Origin: Nitrospirota bacterium | GTDB lineage: Bacteria > Nitrospirota > Nitrospiria > Nitrospirales > Nitrospiraceae | NCBI GenBank assembly: GCA_040755395.1 | Contig: JBFMAX010000008.1 | Span: 62,001 to 126,000, forward strand | Length of the DNA: 64,000 bases | Reading direction: 5' to 3' | In this document: positions 17,463 through 26,395 of the stretch, one piece after another | Position numbering within the stretch: position 1 is the stretch's first letter | Layout: each line of letters begins with the position of its first letter | Notes under the pieces: model-generated | Told to the model about the DNA's origin: nothing | The model's input: the letters and a program-made list of their open reading frames with translations, nothing else | Database searches by the model: none | Position numbers and translations under genes: made by a program

Positions 17463-18341
17463 TCAAGAAGGCTTACTGGCTTCATCGTATCCGAGAATTT
17501 TCTGTAGCATTTTGAAATCTTTCTCGACGGGACAGGCGAAATCCCGGCTCCACTCCCACCACGACCCGGGATAGTTGCGCACCTTGGGATAGCCCGCCAC
17601 TTTGAGGATAAAGTAGAGCCACGCCGACCGGACGCCGCCCGTGCAGTAGCAGACAATCTGATGACTTTCTTGCAAGCCCTTTTCTTCAAGCGATTCCCTG
17701 ATCTTGGCCAGATCCTTGACGGTGGCGTCCGGATTGAGGAATCCGTTCCAGGGCACGTGGACGGCCGATGGGATATGGCCGGGCCGAGGAATCCCGGACA
17801 CTTCCTTGCCTAGATACTCTTCCAGGCTGCGGGCATCGACGATCATGGTCTCCGGATGGGGTCGGCGGACGATCTGTTTCAATTCGTCCTTCATGATGAT
17901 GAGCTCCGGGACCGGTTGCGCTTTGAACGAGCCGGGCTGCGGCTGGACCCGTCCATGCTCGTACGGCCGCCGTTCCTCGGTCCACTTCACCCATCCTCCG
18001 TCCAGGATTTTGAGGTTCTTATGGCCGAGATACTGCAGCATCCAGAACATCCGGCCTTCGTCCCCCCAGTTGTCGAAGGGATTCGAATAGATCACCACGT
18101 CGCTGTCGTTGTCGATGCCCAATGCGCGGAGCCTCTGTTCGATCCGGGACAGATCGGGGTCCAGCAACCCCTTGGCCACCGCGTTGGGATCGCTGTACTC
18201 GTGCCAGGTGGAATGCACCGCACCCGGGATGTGGCCGCCGAACTCATAGGCCGCCCGGCCCCGTACGTCGATGATGGCGAGCCCGGGACGGCCCAGGTTC
18301 TGGTGTAGCGTTTTCGTATCGATCAACCAGGGATGAACCAT
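17463..18341 (-). CDS. Thiosulfate/3-mercaptopyruvate sulfurtransferase (tandem rhodanese)
   Basis: The 292-aa protein has two rhodanese domains. The N-terminal one (AIIDVRGRAAYEFGGHIPGA) lacks an active-site Cys at the expected loop (YSNPFDNWGD), as in other two-domain sulfurtransferases. The C-terminal domain has the catalytic loop CTGGVR with Cys233. It transfers sulfane sulfur to cyanide or a thiol acceptor. There is no signal peptide, so it is probably cytoplasmic. ATG 18341 follows GAGGAG. Confidence 0.9.
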   Translation of the reverse strand: MVHPWLIDTKTLHQNLGRPGLAIIDVRGRAAYEFGGHIPGAVHSTWHEYSDPNAVAKGLLDPDLSRIEQRLRALGIDNDSDVVIYSNPFDNWGDEGRMFWMLQYLGHKNLKILDGGWVKWTEERRPYEHGRVQPQPGSFKAQPVPELIIMKDELKQIVRRPHPETMIVDARSLEEYLGKEVSGIPRPGHIPSAVHVPWNGFLNPDATVKDLAKIRESLEEKGLQESHQIVCYCTGGVRSAWLYFILKVAGYPKVRNYPGSWWEWSRDFACPVEKDFKMLQKILGYDEASKPS

Positions 18342-18368
18342 GGTGCTCCTCTTCTTCAGTCTCCGCGA

Positions 18369-19652
18369 TCAGCCATCAGTTTTCAGCAAACAACTCTCTG
18401 ACTGGCTGCTGACAACTGACGGCTGACGGCTTTCTCGGCGCAATGCCGCCGTCAACTCGTGGGAAAGCGGGAAGTCTCGCTCATAGATGGTGAAGACATA
18501 GGGATCGTCCGCCGTCAACCCGTATTTCTCCCGCAACATCTCGTGTTGCCCGTCCGTCAGAATATGGTACCGCACACGGGTCTTCACCGTCAGCCGCTCG
18601 GACCCAGCCGGCACGCGATACTCATAGGTGTAGTCCCGACCGGCCAGAGGGAGAAGACGATTGTCGTACACCTCCACGATCGCCGGTTGCCACAGAATCC
18701 ACCGGCCCATCGTATCAACCCGCCGGTCCAACACCTGCCGAGCGCCGTTTTCGACCAGGAATTCGACGGTGAAGTGACGGTCCGGATCGCCGGTGGGAAT
18801 CTTATGGCCGGCTCCGGCGTTGATCAACGTCAACGTAAACCGGACGCGATCACCTGGCCTGGGCGCGGGCGGGTCAGCCTTGACCTGAATCGCCACCGCG
18901 CGCTTGATCATGTCCGGATCGTGCCCCCCACGCCAGAGATGCCGACGCCCGCGCCGGATCGGCCCTCCGTCCGCCACCGGCCGGTCTACCTCCGGCATGT
19001 GACAACTTTGACAGATGTATCCCCGTTCCTGCATGAAATACTTTCCCTCGTACTCCGCATAGGTCCCGCAGGGACCGACACGATAAAATTGCACCGGTCC
19101 CGACACGACGTTGTGGCAACGATAGCAGACCTGCGCGGTGCGAAAGTTCGGATCAAACTGCGTCGGATGCGGCGCGACAGAATCGTCGAACGGACCCAGG
19201 ATGACGCCGTCCCGGACATGACAGGCGGCGCACGTGACGGCTTCCAGTTGATACTCGGGGTCGTATCGAGTGTTCGGCTCCTGGACCGCCTTCTCCACCC
19301 GCCCGCGCGGGATGTCTTTGAGCAGCGTCGGCTGCTGATTCTCCAACGGAGTGTGGCAGTTCAGGCAGACCCAGATGTTGCGATCTTTTTTCCAGTAGGC
19401 CTGAAAGAACGGGTCGCGATAGGCATAGGCGTGAATGCTCGATTTCCATTCCTCATAGATCTCGCGGTGGCATGTCCCGCAGGATTCCGCCCGCAAGCTG
19501 TCGAGGCCTTCGGGAACTTTCTGGTAAGGGATCGCCCGCGCGTAATCCGATCGAAGCCCGAAGATCACCACCGGCTTCACTTCGGTGTAGTAGACATAGA
19601 CCAGCGCAGCGACTCCGACCACGGTCAGGGCGATCGTTTTGGCTTTCTTCAT
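18369..19652 (-). CDS. Membrane-anchored pentahaem cytochrome c
   Basis: The 427-aa protein has an N-terminal membrane helix (residues 7-22) and five CxxCH haem-c motifs at 58-62, 96-100, 141-145, 176-180 and 214-218. The first motif is followed by REIYEEWKSS, as in the cytochrome c554-like group. The C-terminal 180 residues are haem-free and beta-rich. It is probably a periplasm-facing electron carrier. Its last residues (QPSVVSSQSESCLLKTDG) are encoded by an inverted repeat at the 3' end. The ATG overlaps the stop of the upstream deacetylase-like gene by 4 bp. Confidence 0.88.
   Translation of the reverse strand: MKKAKTIALTVVGVAALVYVYYTEVKPVVIFGLRSDYARAIPYQKVPEGLDSLRAESCGTCHREIYEEWKSSIHAYAYRDPFFQAYWKKDRNIWVCLNCHTPLENQQPTLLKDIPRGRVEKAVQEPNTRYDPEYQLEAVTCAACHVRDGVILGPFDDSVAPHPTQFDPNFRTAQVCYRCHNVVSGPVQFYRVGPCGTYAEYEGKYFMQERGYICQSCHMPEVDRPVADGGPIRRGRRHLWRGGHDPDMIKRAVAIQVKADPPAPRPGDRVRFTLTLINAGAGHKIPTGDPDRHFTVEFLVENGARQVLDRRVDTMGRWILWQPAIVEVYDNRLLPLAGRDYTYEYRVPAGSERLTVKTRVRYHILTDGQHEMLREKYGLTADDPYVFTIYERDFPLSHELTAALRRESRQPSVVSSQSESCLLKTDG
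18370..18426. repeat. Inverted repeat overlapping the 3' end of the cytochrome gene
   Basis: Roughly 21-nt arms of the TCAGCC(G/A)TCAGTT(G/T)TCAGCA type face each other (about 18 of 21 positions match), separated by a short AT-balanced loop. The element supplies the last codons and stop of the pentahaem cytochrome gene and could also act as its terminator hairpin. Confidence 0.6.
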
Positions 19653-20593
19653 GCGTCCAAGAGGGCGAGCAAATGACGTTCGACTGAAGCGGAAAGCGCG
19701 GCAAGGTTGTACCCGCCTTCAAGGCAGGAGAGAACCCGATTGCGGCTGTGACGTCGCGCGATCGCAGCGACGATCCTGGTCAATTCGGCATAGCCCTCCT
19801 CGGTCAAGCCCATGCCGGCCAGTGGATCGTCCTTATGCGCGTCAAACCCGGCCGAGATGACGACGAAGGCCGGCTTGAACGCGTCCGCCGCGGGGACCAG
19901 CACCCGCTGAAACACGTCGAGATATTCTTGATCGCCTTCTCCCGCCGCCATGGGAACGTTGATGGTCAGGCCTTCGCCCGGCCCTTTCCCCCGCTCCGTC
20001 GCGCGGCCGGTGCCCGGATAGTGGGGATACTGGTGGGTGCTGAAGAAGAGCACCGACGGATCGTCGTAAAAACTGTGCTGCGTCCCGTTGCCGTGATGCA
20101 CATCCCAATCGACGATCAGCACGCGGCCGATTCCGTGTTTGCGCTGCAGGTAGCGGGCGGCGATTGCCACGTTGTTGAACAGACAGAACCCCATCGCCCG
20201 ATTGCTTTCCGCATGGTGCCCCGGCGGCCTGAGGGCGCAAAAGGCATGGTCCACCTGCCCCGCCATGATCGCGTCCGCCGCGGTCAGCGCCCCCCCGGCC
20301 GCCAGATAGGCGGCGGCCAGCGAGCCCGGCGACATCGAGGTGTCCGGGTCCAGAGAAGCACGACCGCTCGACGGCGCCCGTGATTTCAAACCTGACATGT
20401 AGTCGCTCGTGTGGATCTGCATGATCCATTCATCGGCGGCGCTCATCGGTTCGATGCGAACCAGTTTCTTCAGCGTGCCGGTGGACTCGAGCCGGTTCAC
20501 GATGGCCCGAAGACGTTCCGGACTTTCCGGATGTCCCGGTCCCATGTCGTGGTTGAGATAAGCCGGATGATAGACGAACCCGGTACGTCCCAT
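19649..20593 (-). CDS. Histone deacetylase-family hydrolase (AcuC/HDAC-like)
   Basis: The 314-aa protein shows the class II HDAC-like fold. Visible motifs are FVYHPAYLNHDMGPGHPE, ALRPPGHHAESNRAMGFCLF (paired catalytic His), DWDVHHGNGTQHSFY (metal Asp/His) and ISAGFDAHKDDPLAGM. Bacterial members remove acetyl or related acyl groups from proteins or small amines such as polyamines; the substrate here is unknown. It overlaps the cytochrome gene by 4 bp and is probably co-transcribed with it. Confidence 0.92.
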   Translation of the reverse strand: MGRTGFVYHPAYLNHDMGPGHPESPERLRAIVNRLESTGTLKKLVRIEPMSAADEWIMQIHTSDYMSGLKSRAPSSGRASLDPDTSMSPGSLAAAYLAAGGALTAADAIMAGQVDHAFCALRPPGHHAESNRAMGFCLFNNVAIAARYLQRKHGIGRVLIVDWDVHHGNGTQHSFYDDPSVLFFSTHQYPHYPGTGRATERGKGPGEGLTINVPMAAGEGDQEYLDVFQRVLVPAADAFKPAFVVISAGFDAHKDDPLAGMGLTEEGYAELTRIVAAIARRHSRNRVLSCLEGGYNLAALSASVERHLLALLDA

Positions 20594-20763
20594 AAAAAGC
20601 GTGACGCGAGATCCGTGACGCGCAAGGCGTCAAGAACGCCCTTTTCCCCCCGCGCGTCGCAGCCGTTGATCGTAACACGCCGGAAATGCGATAGACAACG
20701 AGTATCGGGGCGTGGTACGGTCACTTCCGCCTCTTTATACGCCGGTGAAGGAGGAAACAATCC

Positions 20764-21078
20764 GTGGCCAATCCGCGCATTGAGCCGCTCAAGAAAGTGC
20801 TGGCGATCGACCCGAACGACGAGGTCGCATGGTTCGGGTTGGGAAAGGCCTACATGGAGGATCAGAACTGGGACGAAGCCGCCAAGGCGCTGGAGAGTTG
20901 CCTCGAGGTGAAGCCGACATACTCCGCCGCCTATTACGCGCTGGCCCAGTCGCTCGCGAAGCTGGGACGCATCGAGGACTGCCGCAGGGTCTGCAATCAA
21001 GGGATCGAGGTCTCCACCAAGAACGGTGATGCCATGGTCACCAAGAATCTGACCCTGCTGAAGGAAAGTCTAGGCTGA
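20764..21078 (+). CDS. Small tetratricopeptide-repeat protein
   Basis: A GTG start at 20764 follows AGGAGGAAACAATCC. The 104-aa product contains about two and a half TPR units (PNDEVAWFGLGKAYMEDQNW, YYALAQSLAKLGRIEDCRRV) and no signal peptide. It is probably a cytoplasmic protein-interaction module. It stands alone, divergent from the deacetylase gene and convergent with the next hypothetical gene, so the context gives no partner. Confidence 0.85.
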   Translation: MANPRIEPLKKVLAIDPNDEVAWFGLGKAYMEDQNWDEAAKALESCLEVKPTYSAAYYALAQSLAKLGRIEDCRRVCNQGIEVSTKNGDAMVTKNLTLLKESLG

Positions 21079-21098
21079 CCACCGCCCACCCGCTGAAC

Positions 21099-21989
21099 TT
21101 ACAGCAACCGCGTCAGGGTTTCGCGCTGCACCTCGCTCACCGGAAACCCCGCCCACGGATTGAGAATCAGCGCGCGCACCCTCGGATAGGCTGACTGCTG
21201 GCGCGAACGCTCCACCATCAGGACATTGGCCAATCGGACGCCGGACTGCGACACTATCGGCTCCACCTCCCACAACGACAGCAGTACGGCGCTGAGATGA
21301 GGCAGCTTCGACAGGAGGAGGGTCACGGCCCCGGCCAGCAGCTTGAGATCGACTTCCTCGACCTCATGTCCGCGCCCTCTCCGCAGTTCCGAGTCGCCGC
21401 GGGGGACCGACACAGCCAGGAGCACCGGTGCACGGTAATCGGCCAGCTGCTTGGCCTTCTGCGCCACTCTGGCCAGGACGCGGTCGATCAGCCTTTTCCC
21501 ATCCGTACCCCTTTCATGTCCTTCGGCCGTCTCGTGATCCTGACGCGCGGGCGGCAGGGGCGGCCGGCGCCGGAACGCCTGACCCACCATGGCCGTCACC
21601 TCGACAAACAGCCGTTCCTGCCCCACCACACACTCCAGATCGGCGGTTCTGGCCTGAGACTCCGGCAGGAATGACACCGAGGCATTGGCGCGGATCAGCA
21701 GCGTGGCCAATTCCAATTCCGCCAGGGCCGATTCCTGAACCCCCCGGTCCGCGCTCGCCAGCCGATCGATCAATCGCGCCAGCCGGGCCCGGCTGGCGCG
21801 ATCGGCGCACAATCGGTGCAAGGACGTCCAGCGGGCCTCGATCTCTTTAGGAAGCCGACCGGCCCGCACAGCACGAAACGTCCGGCCGGGCCGCCAGGCG
21901 ACGTCAGAGCGGTGCAGCGGACGACTCCGGCTCCGCCTCCATCGAACACGACGCATCGCGTTGTTCCCAGAAGTCCTGCCGCCGGTCAT
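21099..21989 (-). CDS. Hypothetical protein with possible PD-(D/E)XK nuclease-like core
   Basis: The 296-aa protein is Arg-rich at the N-terminus and otherwise alpha/beta. The middle (ALAELELATLLIRANASVSF, then TADLECVVGQERLFVEVTAM) follows the Glu ... Asp-(x)-Glu-x-Val/Thr spacing seen in restriction-endonuclease-like folds, with a hydrophobic strand on either side. I see no classical Lys right after the Glu, so an active nuclease is not established. The start may lie at a later codon, because the first 35 residues look poorly conserved. No methyltransferase or helicase partner is adjacent. Confidence 0.5.
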   Translation of the reverse strand: MTGGRTSGNNAMRRVRWRRSRSRPLHRSDVAWRPGRTFRAVRAGRLPKEIEARWTSLHRLCADRASRARLARLIDRLASADRGVQESALAELELATLLIRANASVSFLPESQARTADLECVVGQERLFVEVTAMVGQAFRRRPPLPPARQDHETAEGHERGTDGKRLIDRVLARVAQKAKQLADYRAPVLLAVSVPRGDSELRRGRGHEVEEVDLKLLAGAVTLLLSKLPHLSAVLLSLWEVEPIVSQSGVRLANVLMVERSRQQSAYPRVRALILNPWAGFPVSEVQRETLTRLL

Positions 21990-22007
21990 CGAGGAGCGCT
22001 CCAGCGC

Positions 22008-22313
22008 TCAGTTGTCTTGAGTTCCCAGCCATTCTGGATGCTCCGCGGCAATCGTGTCGTACAACTCATCCAGCCACCGACCGGCGCAGCTCAGGATTTC
22101 GCGCACCAACGGCTCGGGCTGTCCCGTCCGTTTGATCGTCCATTGGCAGACATATTCTAACAAGGCTTCACGCTCGAATTGTCGCGAGGTCTGCGTCGCC
22201 AGCGCGGACAGTTCGTCTAGACCTGTGCGGATGACCTCCGCCACGGTTTCCCGCGCGTACGATGTGCTGGCCGTCACGTATTGGACGGCGCGGTTGATTT
22301 CCTGCTCCGTCAC
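22008..22313 (-). CDS. Hypothetical helical protein
   Basis: I take the GTG at 22313, giving a 101-aa all-helical protein (TEQEINRAVQYVTASTSYAR, EYVCQWTIKRTGQPEPLV). The open frame extends to 22463, but that part overlaps the promoter region of the divergent pepF gene and does not look protein-like. There is no signal peptide or recognisable domain. It is 18 bp upstream of the nuclease-like gene on the same strand and may be its partner. Confidence 0.5.
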   Translation of the reverse strand: MTEQEINRAVQYVTASTSYARETVAEVIRTGLDELSALATQTSRQFEREALLEYVCQWTIKRTGQPEPLVREILSCAGRWLDELYDTIAAEHPEWLGTQDN

Positions 22314-22484
22314 GGAAGAACCCGCATCCCGGCCGGTGATTCTAACATCGCCGCCGACTCTGTCAATGCGGCTTACGGCGAGGCGGCCCCCGGCGTTCAC
22401 CCGCTGATCGAAGCCGAGATTTCCGGCCGCCGCTTCGGCTATGATACGTTTCGCAACTTTCAACCATCGTTGAGGAAATCCATC

Positions 22485-24302
22485 ATGCCTCTTGTCGCTG
22501 CGCGCAAGCCGACTTCAACCAAGGCCGAACACCCGGCCCTGGAACAGATCCCGGATCGGTGGAACTTGTCGCACCTTGTCAGGGACCCGCTTCGGGATTT
22601 CGACCGGCTCATCGCCGAGCTGGACCGAAAGGTGACCGCTTTTGAGTCCTGGCGGGATCGGCTGAATCCTGCCATGTCGAACGAAGCCTTCCTTGAATTG
22701 CTCCGTCTCGACGAGGAGATTGCTACAGGCTCATCGAAGCTGGGCGCCTATGCCTACCTCTGGTTTTCCGAGGACACGAAGAACCTGCCGGCCCGGTCGT
22801 TCAAGACCAAGGTGGAAGAACGGTTGGCGGCGTTCCAGAATCGCTTGCTCTTCTTCGAGCTCTGGTGGCAGGACGTGGATGAAACGAACGCCGCCCGGTT
22901 GCTCGCCGGCTCCGGAGACTACCGCTATTACCTCCAAACCATCAGACGTTTCACACCGCACACGCTGTCGGAGCCGGAGGAGAAAATTATCAACCTGAAA
23001 AACATCACCGGCCGGAGCGCGTTGAATACCCTCTACGAGGTGGTGACCAACGGATTCACCTTTACCTTGACCGTCAAGGGCAGACACAAGACGCTCAACC
23101 GTGAAGAGTTGATGGCCTATGTACGGAGCCCCCTGCCCCGCCTGAGGGAGGCTGCGTATCGCGAGCTCTACCGTGTCTTTGCGGCCAATCACGACCTGAT
23201 CGGCGAGATGTATAAGACCCTGGTGAACGACTGGAAGACCGAAAATCTCCGGCTTCGCAAGTTTGCCACGCCGATTGCCAGCCGCAATCTGGGGAACGAT
23301 GTGCCGGACGCCGCCGTCTCCGCCCTGCTGTCGGTCTGCGCCAAGAATGCCGACGTCTTCCAGGAATATTTCCGACTGAAAGCCCGCATCTGCAAGATCA
23401 AACCGATGACCCGTTACCACATTTACGCGCCGCACCGGGTGGAACAGAAGCGGTTTCGCTATCCCGACGCCGTCCGGATGGTGCTGGATGCGTATCGCAC
23501 GTTCTCGCCGAAGTTGGCCGACCTCGCCGAACGCGTGTTTCGCGACCGTCACATCGACGCGAAGACCAGACCGGGTAAGCTGAGCGGAGCATACTGCTAT
23601 AGCGTGGTGCCTGGGCTCACTCCCTACGTGCTGCTGAACTTTACCGGGGAAGCCCGCGACATTGCCACCATGGCCCACGAATTGGGGCATGCGGTCCACG
23701 GCATGATGGCCTCCCATCACTCCGTGTTTACGTTCCACGCCACCTTACCGCTCGCGGAAACCGCCTCGGTGTTCGGCGAGCGAATCCTGTCGGACGCGCT
23801 GATTTCTCAAGAGCGAAACAAGGCTGTTCGGCAAAGCCTGTTGCTGTCTCAGATCGACGACCTGTATGCCACCGTTCTTCGGCAGGCGTACTTTGTCCTG
23901 TTCGAGCAGATCGCCCATGAGATGATCGCCAACGGCGCAACCGTCCAAGACTTGGCCGCTTCCTACCTCGAGAGCTTGCGACGGCAGTTCGGCAGGGCCG
24001 TGCGCGTCCCCGACGAGTTTCGCTGGGAATGGTTGACCATTCCGCATCTTTTCGCCAGTCCCTTTTATTGCTACGCGTACAGCTTCGGTAATTTATTGGT
24101 GCTGGCGCTCTATCGGATGTACAAGAAGCAAGGCTCCGCCTTCATCCCTCGCTATCTGGCCCTCTTAGCGGCGGGAGGGTCACAGAGCCCGCAGGAAATC
24201 CTTTCGGAGGTGGGTGTAGACATGACGTCCGAGGCATTTTGGCAGTCGGGATTCGAGACGATTAAGGACATCGTCGAGCAACTTGACCGAACAGCCCTAT
24301 AG
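22485..24302 (+). CDS. pepF: Oligoendopeptidase F (M3B metallopeptidase)
   Basis: ATG 22485 follows TTGAGGAAA. The 605-aa product has the M3 zinc motif in MAHELGHAVHGMMA (HExxH) with a downstream Glu in LPLAETASVFGER. The N-terminal oligopeptidase F region (IPDRWNLSHLVRDPL) is also present. It hydrolyses short peptides in the cytoplasm. Length matches the family. No operon partner is close. Confidence 0.93.
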   Translation: MPLVAARKPTSTKAEHPALEQIPDRWNLSHLVRDPLRDFDRLIAELDRKVTAFESWRDRLNPAMSNEAFLELLRLDEEIATGSSKLGAYAYLWFSEDTKNLPARSFKTKVEERLAAFQNRLLFFELWWQDVDETNAARLLAGSGDYRYYLQTIRRFTPHTLSEPEEKIINLKNITGRSALNTLYEVVTNGFTFTLTVKGRHKTLNREELMAYVRSPLPRLREAAYRELYRVFAANHDLIGEMYKTLVNDWKTENLRLRKFATPIASRNLGNDVPDAAVSALLSVCAKNADVFQEYFRLKARICKIKPMTRYHIYAPHRVEQKRFRYPDAVRMVLDAYRTFSPKLADLAERVFRDRHIDAKTRPGKLSGAYCYSVVPGLTPYVLLNFTGEARDIATMAHELGHAVHGMMASHHSVFTFHATLPLAETASVFGERILSDALISQERNKAVRQSLLLSQIDDLYATVLRQAYFVLFEQIAHEMIANGATVQDLAASYLESLRRQFGRAVRVPDEFRWEWLTIPHLFASPFYCYAYSFGNLLVLALYRMYKKQGSAFIPRYLALLAAGGSQSPQEILSEVGVDMTSEAFWQSGFETIKDIVEQLDRTAL

Positions 24303-24389
24303 TTTCAACAGCTTACAGCAGCACAACACTGCCAGTGTCTACAGGATCCTTCGCCTTGGGTTCTGACGGATGAGCGCGCAAATTTACCC

Positions 24390-24418
24390 TTGACGGAAAA
24401 GAAAAGAGCTTGTAGAAT
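24390..24418 (+). promoter_or_regulatory. Sigma70-type promoter of the bfd-like gene
   Basis: A -35 box TTGACG (24390-24395) and a -10 box TAGAAT (24413-24418) are separated by 17 bp. They place the transcription start near 24425, immediately before the Fur-like box and about 60 nt ahead of the bfd start codon. Confidence 0.7.
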
Positions 24419-24428
24419 GAAACCAGTT

Positions 24429-24447
24429 GATAACGGTTATCATAATC
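24429..24447 (+). promoter_or_regulatory. Fur-box-like operator
   Basis: The 19-mer GATAACGGTTATCATAATC matches the classical Fur consensus GATAATGATAATCATTATC at 15 of 19 positions and contains the perfect palindrome GATAAC-G-GTTATC. It sits just downstream of the predicted -10 box and upstream of a Bfd-like gene, a typical iron-starvation target. Confidence 0.75.
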
Positions 24448-24485
24448 GTTGTTTTATAGATATCCAGCTATTACGAGGCTCACGT

Positions 24486-24698
24486 ATGTATGTCTGCCTC
24501 TGCAAAGGCCTCACCGAATCGGATGTGCGGGCGGCCGGACGAGCGGGCGCAGTCACGCCCTGCCAGTTGATCGAGACCTTTGGACTTAAGAAAAACGGCT
24601 GCTGCGGTCGTTGCGCCAAGAATATCCACGAATTCGTTTCGCTGGCGACGAGCCATCTCGTCGCTCCCTGCCGCAATTCAGCAACGCCTACCTCCTAG
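24486..24698 (+). CDS. bfd: Bacterioferritin-associated ferredoxin-like [2Fe-2S] protein
   Basis: The 70-aa protein has the Bfd fold signature: MYVCLCKGLTESDVRAAGRA with the first Cys pair (CLC) and KKNGCCGRCAKNI with the second, giving the four-Cys [2Fe-2S] site. Bfd reduces bacterioferritin to release stored iron. ATG at 24486. A promoter and Fur-like box lie directly upstream, supporting expression under iron limitation. No bacterioferritin gene is in the window. Confidence 0.88.
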   Translation: MYVCLCKGLTESDVRAAGRAGAVTPCQLIETFGLKKNGCCGRCAKNIHEFVSLATSHLVAPCRNSATPTS

Positions 24699-24838
24699 CC
24701 TGCCAGGGTGCCTTGCAGATTCTCGAGAGATGCATCTTGTTCGTGGTCTGTGCCGGTCCTCGACTTCGGCTTGCAAACAGTGGGAGAGTCGTCGTTTCCG
24801 CACGGTGAGAAGAAGCAGGGAACACAAAACGCAAACGG

Positions 24839-25441
24839 TTATCGCGCCATTCCTCGCTTCATCACCGCTGTGATTTCTGCGACGCGTCGACCGAGGGCTT
24901 TTGCGGCAGCCAGTTCGTTTTGATCGATGCCCGGACTCTCTCCTTCAGTCGTCGCTGAGGCGCCGAACGCCCCGCCCCCGCTGACCACGATCATCTGATT
25001 GCCCAGCATAGCGGCCAAAATGGTCAGCATGGTGACTTCCTTGCCCGATGCAATCTGCCCGCCGGTCGCAAAGGCCGCCCCGACTTTGTTGCGCATCTTG
25101 AACTCCGGAAAGACGCCGAACTTCAACTGCCAATTATCGAAGAAGGTCTTCACCTCTCCGGCCATATTCGACCAATAGACGGGCGAGCCGACGACGACAG
25201 CATCGGAGGAAAAGAGATCATCGGCCGTGACCAGTCCTACGCGCTTCAGCACGACAAGCGTTCCCGGAACGCTCTTCGCTCCCTCGCTGACCGCTTCGGC
25301 CATTTTCTCGGTGTTTCCGGTCATGGAATGATATGCGACCAGTACCTTGACCGAGGGCGTTGCCTTCTCAACCGCCTCGACACGACCGCCAAGCGCGGCA
25401 AGGGTTGTCGCCAAAACCACTAAACCGATTGTTTGACGCAT
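24839..25441 (-). CDS. Exported flavodoxin / WrbA-like FMN protein
   Basis: ATG 25441 is preceded by GGAGG with 7 nt spacing. The 200-aa product begins with a signal peptide (residues 1-23, RQTIGLVVLATTLAALGG). A flavodoxin domain follows: the FMN phosphate loop YHSMTGNTEKMAEA, then VGSPVYWSNMAGEVKTFFD and a WrbA-type FATGGQIASGKE. WrbA/flavodoxins are normally cytoplasmic, so export is unusual; the acceptor and partner are unknown. It is convergent with the Fur-controlled bfd gene. Confidence 0.82.
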   Translation of the reverse strand: MRQTIGLVVLATTLAALGGRVEAVEKATPSVKVLVAYHSMTGNTEKMAEAVSEGAKSVPGTLVVLKRVGLVTADDLFSSDAVVVGSPVYWSNMAGEVKTFFDNWQLKFGVFPEFKMRNKVGAAFATGGQIASGKEVTMLTILAAMLGNQMIVVSGGGAFGASATTEGESPGIDQNELAAAKALGRRVAEITAVMKRGMAR

Positions 25442-25573
25442 GCGGGATCCTCCACAGCGACTGCGATCACTTCGACAAGAACGGGAGACAGGAAAGATGA
25501 CGGCGGGACTCGGGAGAGACGAATGCACATTGGCGGCCAACAGCCAAGCTGGCCGCGTCGGCCTCGTATGCGG

Positions 25574-25759
25574 CTAATACCGGACGGTCTCTTCATCCAT
25601 GTGTTCCTCGACGGAAATCTCGGTCAATGAGCCGCGATAATCGCACTTGTGGCAACGAATCCGCCACTCCTCAAGCCACTTCTCCTGGACATAGGATTGG
25701 TTGCACTTCGGACAGACAAACACGCCTTTCTTATAGAGGACCCTGCGTTTTTCCTTCAT
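25574..25759 (-). CDS. Small zinc-ribbon protein
   Basis: ATG 25759 has GGGAGGGGCGGA immediately upstream. The 61-aa product has one zinc ribbon formed by CPKC and CHKC (FVCPKCNQSYVQEKWLEEW, RIRCHKCDYRG) and an acidic tail. It is predicted cytoplasmic, and a nucleic-acid or protein-binding role is likely for such ribbons. There is no close operon partner. Confidence 0.75.
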   Translation of the reverse strand: MKEKRRVLYKKGVFVCPKCNQSYVQEKWLEEWRIRCHKCDYRGSLTEISVEEHMDEETVRY

Positions 25760-25887
25760 TCCGCCCCTCCCTTCTCCTGCGCGGGCGTCGCGCCGGACAG
25801 AATGGCATAGGAGCCGATGGGATTGCAAGACAGCGTACGACGGTCTTCAACTTGACAGTCAAAAGACGCGCCGACTAGGATGCGCAC

Positions 25888-26394
25888 ATGCGTCTTCGTC
25901 ATTCCTGTTCACCTACCCGTCACCGCCGGGCCGTCCCCTGGTTGAACCACGCCATATTCTCTTTGCTGATGAGTGTCGGCGCCGCCGCATGGGCTGTTCT
26001 TTCTCCGGCTTCCGCGCAAGAAGGTCTCATTCCCGTGAAAACGCCGGGCGGCGCGATCATCTATGCGGAGCTCGCCGATACGACCGAGAAGCGGGCGCGC
26101 GGGCTCATGTTCCGAAACAGCCTGGCTCAAGACCGTGGCATGCTGTTTGCGTTCTCCGAGCCCAAGCCGTGGACCTTCTGGATGAAGAACACCAAGGTCC
26201 CGCTGGACATCATTTGGCTGGACGGCAAGAAACGTATCGTTCACATCGAGCGAAACGTGCCGATCTGCACGCGCACCGACGACTCCTGTCCCCAGTACCA
26301 ACCGACCGAAGACGCGATGTACGTGCTGGAGATCGCCGGCGGGATGGCCGATGCCTTGAAGCTGCAGCGCGGGGCCACGCTGCAGTTTCCTTAA
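25888..26394 (+). CDS. DUF192 family secreted protein
   Basis: The 168-aa protein has a signal peptide (residues about 20-44, ending ASA) and the DUF192 core: AELADTTEKRARGLMFR, then MLFAFSEPKPWTFWMKNT and VPLDIIWLD. Members are small periplasmic or extracellular beta-barrel-like proteins of unknown function. It ends 1 bp before the convergent MscS-like gene. Confidence 0.9.
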   Translation: MRLRHSCSPTRHRRAVPWLNHAIFSLLMSVGAAAWAVLSPASAQEGLIPVKTPGGAIIYAELADTTEKRARGLMFRNSLAQDRGMLFAFSEPKPWTFWMKNTKVPLDIIWLDGKKRIVHIERNVPICTRTDDSCPQYQPTEDAMYVLEIAGGMADALKLQRGATLQFP

Positions 26395-26395
26395 G

